Below are positions 42,701 through 54,700 of a stretch of 64,000 bases of DNA, piece by piece; the stretch's first letter is position 1; every line of letters begins with the position of its first letter. The notes beneath the pieces were generated by a model, which worked only from the letters and a program-made list of their open reading frames with translations, had not been told where the DNA came from and did not search any database. This DNA comes from Sinohyriopsis cumingii (lineage: Eukaryota; Mollusca; Bivalvia; Unionida; Unionidae), in assembly GCA_028554795.2 (NCBI GenBank), contig CM068841.1, positions 24,795,308-24,859,307 on the forward strand. Direction: 5' to 3'. Both the position numbers and the translations under genes were made by a program.

Positions 42701-45700
42701 GTCTGATTGGGCTTCTGTACGACATGGATTAAGAAGTTTTGTTTCAAGTTCAAGAACATACCTGGAAATATGTAATCAAAACACATAACACTGCTACTGC
42801 ACTTCATAATGCCATACCTTTAAATCACACTGTACCACATAACCTTATTAATATGCATACTAATTCTGCAATTAAACCTTCCTATGCGCCACTTACACTG
42901 GTTGCGTCATTGACAGCTCTGGCAAATGTAGTCATTGTTAATGGAGTCACACAACCTGGCATCATCTCCCTAATTAAACAAAAAGAACAGAAGTTAATAA
43001 TGTCCATGGAAAAATACAAAAATATGTCTGGATTTTATCACTATCATAAAAAATATTTCTCTATGCTTAAACAATTTGTCAGAAGAAAAAAATACTATGC
43101 CCTGTTTAGTTATCAGAATATAATTCCATTTCTAAAAGTCCTTATATTTCTACAGTAACTGACACTTTCTTAAAAGGTGGTAAAAACTATACTTGGTTTT
43201 GCGCAACTAATTTGTTATCCTGTTAAACATTAATATATTTTTCTAGTTAGCACTTTATATCTAAGAAAAATTTTATAAATTGTAAAAGTTATGAATCAAA
43301 ACTTTATTATTCATGATGGAGTCCTACAGCTCTACAATCTCAATAACACTGGTCAACAGTGAAATCATTACTGACTTGAAAAGGCCCTAATCTGTAGTAT
43401 TTTGGTGTGCCGAACACGAATATAACCGTGAAAAATTTGTATTGGCTCTCGTTTTGAAGATATTCATATACCTCATTTTCTATGTTTCACTGTGTAAATT
43501 TCTCCAGTAGGACTGCAGCAACATCCGGAATAATGATGTAACATTGCATAATACCATCATGCTCACATCATCCACAGTTGATTGCATCATTTTCTGATGC
43601 AATGCAATACTAATGCCATGCGGCTGCTGAAGTAAGTTGACGTCAGCAGTGTACTATACATGTGTAGGCCTATTATACTAATGCCAGGCGGCTGCTGAAG
43701 CTGACGTAAGCAGTGTACTATATAAAGCCCAATCAGATAGGTTCAGCATTTAAAATATTTTAGACGTTGTGCGAGACAGTTCAAGCTACTGTTACATAAA
43801 ACTTATTATTTTATCCATTTACGTACAATAAAGAACAGTAATGCCTCGAAAGTGTGTTAATACCGCGGACAATTTTTGCTATATTTGTGGGGAAGTGACA
43901 TTTGCCAACCAGAAGAAAAGTATCAATTCTCAAGTGAAGAAGGCATATCATCTTTACTTCGGATGCAAGGTTGGTGACCAAGACAAGCATTGGGCTCCGC
44001 ATATATGCTGTGCTACATGTACAACACAGCTTTCACAGTGGTTGAATTGCAAAAGGTCATCAATGCCGTTTGCAGTCCCAATGGTGTGGAGAGAGCCAAG
44101 CAACCACCTAAATGACTGTTACTTCTGCTTGGTTCCTCCTCTTTCCGGCGGAATAACGAAGCGAAAGAAGTCGAGAATAGTCTACCCAAACATTCCGTCT
44201 GCATTGAGACCAGTTCCACATGGTGAGGGACTTCCTATTCCAGAACCTCCAGCAGAATATTCTCTTGATTCATCTGACGAAGACAAAGGTGAGTCGACCT
44301 GTTCTTCTCCTGGTCCATCAGCATGCAGTGATCCAGATTTTCACTGTGGTGCATCATCAACCCCACACAGAATAACACAGGAAGAACTAAATGACCTGAT
44401 TCGTGATTTGGACTTATCAAAGAACAAGGCAGAATTGCTAGGATCAAGACTCCAACAATGGAATCTTCTAGAAGAAGATGTCACAATTACTGCATATCGA
44501 AAGCGCCACCAGCAATTGGAGCCTTTCTTCAGAAAGGAAAGTAATCTGATATTCTGTTCTGATATTGAGGGCCTCATGAATGCTTTAAAAATCACTCATG
44601 ACCCACAAGAATGGAGACTATTTGTGGACTCTTCGAAACTGAGTCTCAAGGCTGTGCTTTTGCACAATGGAAACATTCTTCCATCTATTCCAGTAGCGTA
44701 TGCTGTCCACATGAAAGAGACATACGATAACTTAAGGCAGCTACTGAATTCCATTGAGTATAACAAGTACAGCTGGCACCTCTGTGGTGATTTGAAGGTA
44801 GTTGCCCTTTTAATGGGACTGCAGCAAGGATATACAAAATACATGTGTTTCTTATGCGAGTGGGATAGCCGAGCAAGGGAAATGCACTACATGAGGAAGG
44901 AATGGACTCACAGGCAGAATGTAGCCATTGGAGAGAAGAATATCCAACACCCAGCTCTGGTTGAGGCTCAGAAAATCTTGCTACCACCCCTTCACATCAA
45001 ACTAGGTTTGATGAAGAACTTCGTGAAAGCCATTGACCGGACTTTGCCAGCATTCCGATACCTGCATGAAAAATTCCCTCGACTCAGCGAAGCAAAGATT
45101 AAAGAGGGAGTTTTTGTGGGTCCTCAGATTCGAGAGCTTTTCAAAGATGAACGGTTCAACAGCTTGCTGGAAGGTGACGCGAAACAAGCATGGAATGCTT
45201 TTCGCCTAGTTTCTACAAACTTCCTCGGAAATGTTAGGGCAGAAAACTATAAGGAACTAGTAGAAGACATGTTGATGAAGTATAAGAAACTTGGCTGCAA
45301 TATGTCTCTGAAGATTCACTCCCTTCATTCCCATTTGGATTTCTTTCCTAGCAACTGTGGTATTGTTAGTGATGAACACGGCGAACGTTTTCATCAAGAT
45401 ATCGCAACAATGGAACAAAGATACCAGGGAAAATGGTCCACTACAATGCTGGCTGACTACTGCTGGACACTCCTCAGAGATGCTCCCGAACAGCTGTACA
45501 AGAGACAGGCGAAGAAATCTAAGATGTAGTCAATGACTTGATTTTTTATAGGTAGGCTATTACAGTTGACCTTTTACTATTGGAATGCATTTCGTTATGT
45601 AAACATTAATTTCTTGCAGATTACAAAAAAACTAGAGCCAATTTTGCAATTTGACTGTCATATTCGTGTTCAGCACATAAAAATTGATAAGAATTGACTA

Positions 45701-48700
45701 ATTTTATTTCAGTAACATGACTTTTGTAAAAATTTGTTGTCCAGTGTAATTAATGGTGCATATTTTGTTCTGCCTCCATAAACAGTTTATTAAATAAGCA
45801 AATATTTAAAAAAATGTGTGTACTTTTATTCCCTGTAAGACAAGAATTAAGGAAATGGAATTTCAATTTAATTCATTTAATAATAAAGATAAAAACAGCA
45901 ATTTCATCTTGAAATCTAAAATTTTATGATGGAACTTCATTTATGCTTACAAAAGATGACTAATTCAGACGTAGTTTTTCACATCTTGTCAAAAGAGGGC
46001 TGTTATCTAGATGGACAAGAGTCTGACAGTATAAGTGATAATTATGTCATGGTAATATTTATACAACAGAGCAAATGATAATTATATCATGGTAATATTT
46101 ATCCAACAGAGTAAATGATAATTATATCATGGTAAATATTTATCCAACAGAGTAAATGATAATTATATCATGGTAATATTTATCCAACAGAGTAAATGAT
46201 AATTATATCATGATAATATTCATCCAACTGAGTAAATGATAATTATATCATGGTAATATTTATCCAACAGAGTAAAAGATTATTATATCATGGAATTATT
46301 TATCCAAAAAAGTTTAATCTAGTCTTTGATTACATTATTATTTTAAAAGATTCTAGATGTTCTTAATTGAAATTAAGAAATAATAATAATAATAAATAGC
46401 AAGATGAACTTTGGAAAATTTGCAATAACAACAAAGATGTTGGCAAAGCAAAAGTGTTTCCAAACTCCTCCTGAGCTAAACTCATGACTACATGGAACAT
46501 GATGTCTTGACTGCAAACTGTTCCATGATTTTGCTCATGCCTACTGTACATTACTTTGAAAACAATTCAACAAAAACTTTAACACAGAATCTTAATGCTG
46601 AGGATGATGCCATCACCATCACCATCATTGCCAAAAAGGTGATATCTGTATTATAATATGATGATTGCCAAACAAGTGATATCTGTATGACACAATGACC
46701 ATTGCCAAAAAGGTGATATCTGTTTCACTTCATAATCATTGCCAAAAAGGTGATATCTGTATCACTTCATGATCATTGCCAAAGAGGTGATATCTGTATC
46801 ACACCATGATCATTGCCAAAAAGGTGATATCTGTATCACACAATGACCATTGCCAAAAAGGTGATATCTGTTTCACTTCATAATCATTGCCAAAAAGGTG
46901 ATATCTGTATCACTTCATGATCATTGCCAAAGAGGTGATATCTGTATCACACCATGATCATTGCCAAAAAGGTGATATCTGTATCACACAATGACCATTG
47001 CCAAAAAGGTGATATCCATATCACAAAATTGTTATTGCAAAAATGGTGATACCTGTATCACACCATGATCATTGCCAAAAAGATAACTACTTTATTTTCA
47101 TCCTACTGACATTTTTGTGGCAAATTGTGATTCTTTTTTCACTGTATGGTTCCTTGAAACTGTAACAGTGTAGTATGTTGATGAAATGACTGCACCATAG
47201 TTGGACTTGCTATTAGGTACACAGATTTTTAAAGGAATGCAATGTACACAAGATCAAAATATTATTTAAAATATGATCATGTAAAACCACATTGCAATGG
47301 GTGGATATCAGCCAAGATTTAACATAGGTTATGTAAATTAAATGGCAATGGAAAAAAGAATTCCAAGATCATAACCGTCTTACATGAGAACCTCTAAAAT
47401 ACTGTCTTTTTAGAGAGGGACAATTGTTTATAATGCCAGGTAAAGAGCTCACCCAATGTTTCCTTGGATTAATCTCTCCGAATCTGATACAACTGGAGTA
47501 TCAAATTCATGTATTAATTCTTCATCCGTCTCTTGATCCAACGTTGTGATTGGACGAGCCTAGAAAGAAAGATGAAGCATTGCATACAAAATTATTCTTT
47601 CTGTCAGATATTTATAGAACCTCTCAGAAGCAGATGAACTGCCTTCTTGTATGCACCAATTTATCTAGCTCAAGGGAAACTTTATCAACAGGAGCTATTG
47701 AGCTTTTAATATTTTCATCATATCCGATTCAAAGATGTACATAACAACAGCTGGTTAACCAAAATATATATCTTACATGAGTGCACTCAGTAACACTTGG
47801 TGTCATCATCACTGATTTTGGCATCACTAAAATGTGAGGGGGGCCCAAACTTATTTTCATTATGTAATACCTGATACTACTGCACTGCTTACCTTTCCAG
47901 GGCATCAAAACCCATGTCCAAGGTACATGAATTCCTTCCTCCAATCAGTATTGTAAGATTCTAGAGATGAAAAGATCAATAACACAGTCAGTTTCCGGCA
48001 TTACAACCCACATATGGGCTACTATCTATTTTGACTTGGACCTTGAAAATAGGACATCAGAGTGACTTACATCAATAACTTTTTGCAAGTATTACCTAAT
48101 TAAAATAATCCCCTACCCGCAAAAAAATAAATAAATTTGAATGGCAGTAATATTATTCCTGCTACTATTGCAATGCTGAATTTCCCAGTTAGGAGAAGGC
48201 TGATGGCCTCATGAAACCTGTTAAAAAAAAGTATCATACTTGTGCCTACAGAAGTAGTGTTCAAGCTACAAGGTTGTAAAATGCTGGGCCTTCACTATCA
48301 AGCCCATCCCCCAATTTCCTTCACGATGGCATGCTAAATAACAACGGTAAAATGAGAAGAAGGTAACATGAGACCACAAAGAAGTGGCTCTCAAAAAAAT
48401 CACCCAAAGTGGGGTGATTGAAATAGAAGAAATAGAAACAACCCTAATTTCATGGCCTTTAATCCTCATAAAAGTTTCCTCTCAGTGACATTCTGATAAG
48501 CTCTCTTGATAGTTTTGAAAATCAACTTGGAAATAGTGGACACCAAAGTATATGATGAATCTTTTAGAAGTAGGAAGAAATGCTTCTAACCTATTCTTCT
48601 CCCTTCACAGGATGCCAAATCGAACCATAAGGCCCTAACTAGGTAAAGGAATCCCTAAAGAAGCTCCTGTAGGGTGAGAAACACTGCCCAAAGTTGTTTC

Positions 48701-51700
48701 TGTGATGAGTCACTTCTTCCCATATTCAAGATCCTAGGTGTGCTTGCCAGATGAAATCTGCTGCAAGGTGTAGAAACAGGAGTGGGGTTTAGGGGTGTGA
48801 ATTGGGAATCCAGTCAGAAACTGGTGCAAATTAAGCTCCCATCTCAGGTGATGTGAAAAATCAAATTCCACAGGGGATCCGAGCAGACAGAAGATCTTTG
48901 TACAGTCTCCCATTCCTAGGGGAACTAAGTCCCCTGTTTGAGTCACCAGGAGTGAGAGGTAGAGATGGACTAACAATGAAGTCTTGGCTAGGTGAATCAA
49001 TATCAGGAAGAGGACTTTGTCAATCTTGTCTGGTTGCTGTTGTTGTTGTTTTTTGGTGTTTAATGCCATTACTCAGCAAAAGATGGGCTATACCTGGCGG
49101 TCAGTATTAATGGTTTAGGAATAACCTTGGAAAACCCTGGTAAGAACAACCGACATATGGAAGGCTACTAGTAAGCTTTCTCGCATACTCATATTGTCTC
49201 AGTCCACTCTTCAGAGGCTGGTGAGAAAGGGACAAGATCTAACTTCTCTAGGTTTATAATAAGATCAAGATGTGTCATTGTGGACCAATAGACTCTCTGT
49301 GCATGTTGTGCACCAACCAGTCATCGATATACTGGAGGATGGGAATTCCTTGAGACCTCAAGTAGGCTGTTAACACCCCATTACCCTGGTACAAGCTGTG
49401 GGAACTGGGGCAAGTCTGAACAGAAGAGGTTGAAATTTAAATACCTCCTTACCAAGGTGAAATCCAAGTCATTTTCTGTGAGGATGAACAATGGAAATAT
49501 GAAAATATGCAACCTGCAGAGCAATGGAGGCCAGTCAGTTGCAGGACCTTATGGAAGTCCTGACGGGGGCAGTTCTCTATCCTAAAGCATTTTCCCTGAA
49601 AAAGTTTGTTCAGGGCACAAAGTTGACTATGGGTCTAAAGTTTCTGCCTTCCTTTGACATTAGAAAACTTCAGGAACAGAAGGCCAGAATCCGGTCACAT
49701 TTTACCCTCACAACTGGGTAATGGTGCATACCTCTTCTCTTAATCATGCCAGTTTGAAGTGATTAAAGATGAGGATGATCCATCAGAGCACAGATGCTAT
49801 TGGAAACGAAGCTGAAAGCAATCCTTTGGAGTAGAATTGACTCGCACATCATCCATGATGCTATTTCAAACCAAAGGAAATAGCATTAACCAAGCCCCAA
49901 ATGGGACACTGTTAAGAGGAAGACATGGTATGAGATGGCAACAGTGCCTAAGAGTGGCTGACTCCCTCCTAAGAAAAGTGGGATGAGTTTAAAAACTTTC
50001 TCCCTTTGCCTTTCCAACTGCCTCATCTACCAAATGATGTGAAAGAGGGAGTTTTGAATTAAAGCTGTTCTTGAGGCTGCCAAGACTGTACCTGCTTGAA
50101 AATTTTGGAGAAGATCCCAAGGGGCACCCTGGCAAGTGCACTTTTTATCTTGTTCAATGGACCAGGAGCATCTTCAAGGAACCAATGTTGTTGGTCAAAC
50201 AAAAACACTATGAAGTGGATGCGACAAAAGCACTTCAAGTGGGGCAGACCTCAGTTGACTCTTGCTGTGGTCCAGCAAGCCTTTTGATGTCTTCAAAGCA
50301 GCATCCCTGTGGAGACAGAACAGCTATGCAGACAATACCATGAATCTAGAAAGCACATGAATCAATATATTTGGTACAACTTCCATGACCCACCGAAGTG
50401 CCACTGAATACAAATTCCTCCTTCAAAAGAATGAAGGAGGTCTCCCAAATTATATCAGCAAGGTTTTAACAAGGAGGCAAGCCCAGGTCACAGCCAAATA
50501 TCCATCTGCCATGCTCCAGGGTTGGAGATGAAGAGGAAAAGCCAGTAAATGGACCTGACAAATGGATGCAAAACCAGCCATCAAAGCATGAAGGTGCCAC
50601 ACCTTTTGTTTTCTAGCAAACTGTTGTCCAAGGGAAAACTGCTTTGTAAGCTTTCAGACCATCATGAAATGTAGAAGCAACAGAAGGTCTGGATACTAAA
50701 TTGCCTCCAAGAGTTTATCCAGGCTGAAAAAATCTTTATATCCTCATCAAAGCCCAAGGGCTTCAGGCATAAGCACTAGGAAAGAAGGCACTTAACACTA
50801 TTAAATGCCAGACTTCTTCTACCAACTGGCCTGACAGGTGGGAGATGGCTGTAGACCCTAACAGAGGTAGAGGAACATTCACCACTAGATCCTTATCAAA
50901 CTGTTTTGAGTCCACCATTATAGAGAAAAATGTTGTCAACCTGAGCTCACCTCTGCAGTGAGACAGGATTGTCTCTCTCATTGTCTCTCTGTGATGTGGG
51001 CAATGAGAGAATAAGGTTGTTAACTACCCTAAGTGCCTCGTCCCTCCTAGATCATTCAGGGGCAGAGTAAGAGCTCTCTCCATTTTGTTGACCCCAGCAG
51101 AAAAGGACAAAACAGATCCATGGCCAGTAATGTCTATCCCACCTTGAAGTCAAGAGAGGGACATCTATGGTGCCATGAGGGAGGAATGATAACTCACTCC
51201 TCAGAAAAAGGTGTCACCACATTCCATCTAGAATAAAATGGAATACAGAGAACTAGGGGATGCTGATTCAATTTGCCTAAGACACCACCATTGAGAGGGT
51301 GCAGTTCCTCCCTCACTGGGTACAATTGTGTTTGTACTCCCTTGGGATAGACCCAAGATCTATCTATTTGGCCTTACCAGACTTTCAAACCCTGCAGGCT
51401 CAGAACATTCTTCCTCATCAGGGACATAATTCTGTACCACAAGGGGAAAAGATCAACAAGACGAGGAGGAGGGCGGCCTCCCTTTCTCCCCATAATATGT
51501 ATGTGACTTTATGCCACACTTCCCACACCTTGCAACATTTTAAAAAAATAAAAATACTCAAAACCCAGAACTAAAAACAGGTTGGGTATACTGAACTAAG
51601 TACCAGTAAAATGAAAGTACAGTCAACTAATGCACTGCTTTGCAAGCAAGATGCAAAAGTACAGTCGACTAATGCACTGCTTTGCAAGCAAGATGCAAAA

Positions 51701-54700
51701 GTACAGTCAACTAATGCACTGCTTTGCAAGCAAGATGCAAAAGTACAGTCAACTAATGCACTGCTTTGCAAGCAAGATGCAAAAGTACAGTCAACTAATG
51801 CACTGCTTTGCAAGCAAGATGCAAAAGAAAAATGTAACACCATAAGTAAAGATAAACTCAACAACAGTAAGGAATATTGAGACTAAAACTCACTTTAGCA
51901 AAAATATAGATGAAATGCTGGAAACAAATTTTGAAATTGAAATAGTAACTTTTTGACAAGCAAAACTACATGTCTACTGCATACAACGTCGAGAGAAAAG
52001 AGGATTGTAACCCATATGAAGGCTATAACACAGAAGTCAGACTGCGATAGATCTTTGTGTGTGTGATTTGGATTTTTAACGTAGCTTATAACAATTTTTT
52101 AGTCATATCGCTACAATGTCTGCAGTGTGACACTTTACAGTGATGTCTAGCACTGGGGCATCATGCCGCAGACATGTGGCACGATGTCCCACCCAGTCAC
52201 ATTATCCTGACACCAGGCCAACCAGTCCTAACACTAACCTCTTAATGCTGAGCGCCAAGCGAGGCAGCTGTTAGTACCATTTTTGTAAGTCTTTGGTATG
52301 ACTTGGCTGGGGATCAAACCTACGACCTCCTGCATCCAAGGCAGATGCTCTAGATGGTGGTAAATGTAGTTGTGTTATCACAGCAGCAATGGGAAGTCAC
52401 CTTTTGTGCCAGTGTGACAGGCATAGTTCAATATCTTCATCTATTTATACATGGATCAAAGCTATCATGAAGAAAATGGTTTGTTTTTTAGAAGAGATAT
52501 AAATTACATCCGTTTTCATTAGGGTCAGAGGTTATTCAACATTTCACACTTGTCTGTAAAGGCAGGCAAAGTTGTATAGGTCACAAAGAATTCTCATATA
52601 TGGCTTCTTTTGATTTACTATTTATCACAGGTTTCTCACATAAGCCAATTGGTTTGAGCAACTGCCTAATACAGACATTATTTCTAACGCATGGACAGCT
52701 GTTCCCAAGACTTTCTAAAGCATGGACTGCTGTCTCCAAGACTTTCTACAACATGGACAGCTGTTTTCAAGACTTTTCAAAACATGGACAGCTGTTTCCA
52801 AGACTTTCTAAAGCATGGACAGCTGTTTCCAAAACTTTCTAAAGCATGGACAGCTGTTTCAAAGACTAACTTATGGATGAAAGTGAGCAGAATACAGTAA
52901 CTTATGTGAATCAAATTTGGGGGAGAACAACATATATACGTATTTTATGATTTTAATGTATAGTATACATAAAACAACAATTTGGTAACTGCAAAAGTAA
53001 TAATAATGATATTTGCTGCAAGGTATTTGTTCAAAACCAATTTTAAAAGGTGAACATGTGTACAGATGTCGCCTGTTTAAAAAGGCCAGTTTGTCTTTCT
53101 CCTATAGGTGGCCACTACTGCCTGGTTTAACTATAAAAAGTACTATTGAAATTACCTGCAAAATGTACACTGTATCACTTTTTATGGCCCACTCAATGTC
53201 TCGTGCATTTCCATAGTACTGTTCTATCTGAAAAATAATTGCAAACGTATCAGGCATCACTGTCAAGGACTGAACCCAGGGCATCTCAAGATCAAAATGG
53301 TGCATTCAGTGCAAATCAGTTAGGCTAGTAAGTAACTGGCACTATAAACCTCAACTATTACACTCCTCACTTCCCTGGAATTCATCCTCAAAGCAGTCCG
53401 AATTCTCTCTTGTCTCACCTGCATTACCTACAATTAAGAGTAAGTCTCTGTACAAATGGATGCAACCCTTACAAAATGTCTGCAGTAGAGGCAAAAAGCA
53501 TACCTTAATACCTATGTGACAGAGGTGCACAATTTGCAGATCTGTCAGACAGCAGGTGTCAGCACTGTCTTTGTGCACTGTAACTTCCTGTACACCATGA
53601 CCCGAGTCTGGAATGAAGAGAAATAACTTAAGATAAGAACATAACGAAATATCCATTACAAATAAATACAACACTGTCCAATGGTCTTCAATGAATCTAT
53701 AAACACTTTAACTTCATTGGTGTTATGAAAAATTATAGATAAAAAACACTGAATATAATTTTCTGATTCTTTTTGTCAGTTTGAGTATTTACAAAACCTT
53801 ACTAAAAATATACATCTGTGTGAAAATGTACAGGACAAAACAGGAATTGATGAGGAATTGAAAATTAGATGGAACAAAAAATTATTACTCAACAATGAAT
53901 AATTATGATTAGATAGTGACTAAGATGAATTGCTTCTTTTTAAGTGGTCATAAAAAAATTTGATAATTAAGATTAATGCAATTTTGAATATAATTAGATT
54001 AAGTCTCAGGCAATGATTCACCAAAATTCATTACAAAAATAGCAAACATGAATTTATCTGAACTAAAATGACTTCTAAAAACCTGGTCAATTTTATTCAC
54101 AACTATTGCACAAAACAAGCTGCACTATGCTACATTTATAGCAGAATTAGAAAACCTTGAATGGCCTGAGATTGAAAATCCCAACTTTTTATTATCCTCT
54201 ACCTAAATGAGCTCAATACGTGAGCCATAACCCAAAATCTGTCATTCAGATTATGTCTTCCCATTAATAATGCACTGACAAAATGGCATTGTAATTAAAA
54301 TCTTGTATCTTTGTCCCTCTGCCAATTCTGACTTAGGAGAGAGTGCTTAATCATTTTGGTGTTACAAAACTATTTGCATGTAGCTTTAGCTTACCAGACG
54401 CGATAACTTGCAGACTTTTGGATCCTATTGATTTGTCTATTATTTTCAACTTCCCTTCCCATGGATGCTCAACTCTGATGGTGTCGGGTACTGTCTTCCC
54501 AGAGACAACAACCTGAAAAATATCTACACTGTACTGCAAAGTTTCATGTAAATCCTACAAACTATTCTGGCATATAAATGGCTCTCAAGGACTATATCAT
54601 TAATACAAAGTAGGCTGTTGAGTAGTTTGTAGATATTTAGAAATGTATTAAGTAGGTAGGTAGGTAAGGAGGTAGGTTGGTAGACAGTAGGATAAGTAGG

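Larger units (their letters stand above)
43347..45746 (+). mobile_element. DNA transposon with ~115-bp inverted ends and one intact ORF, family unassigned
   Basis: The left end starts CACTGGTCAACA; the right end is the complement, TGTTGTCCAGTG. A second strongly matching inverted block lies at 43406-43459 and 45625-45677 (GAACACGAATAT on the left, ATATTCGTGTTC on the right; ATTGGCTCTCG against CTAGAGCCAAT). Flanking TAA (43344-43346, 45747-45749) may be a 3-bp target duplication. The element lies between exons 8 and 9 of the host gene, on the opposite strand, and is about 2.4 kb. Confidence 0.83.

Noticed and set aside
42739..43158. 139-codon plus-strand frame
   Set aside because: It lies over exon 9 of the minus-strand gene, which has family similarity, splice sites and the right phases; the plus frame has none.
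43811..45187. Several minus-strand frames of 60-100 codons
   Set aside because: They are shadows of the 562-residue plus-strand transposase-like gene.
48853..50343. Plus-strand frames of 65-90 codons in the less AT-rich region
   Set aside because: The recognisable protein motifs there are on the minus strand (DIRS-like), so these are shadows.
51571..51880. 14-residue repeat proteins on both strands
   Set aside because: By-product of the 42-bp array of five copies.
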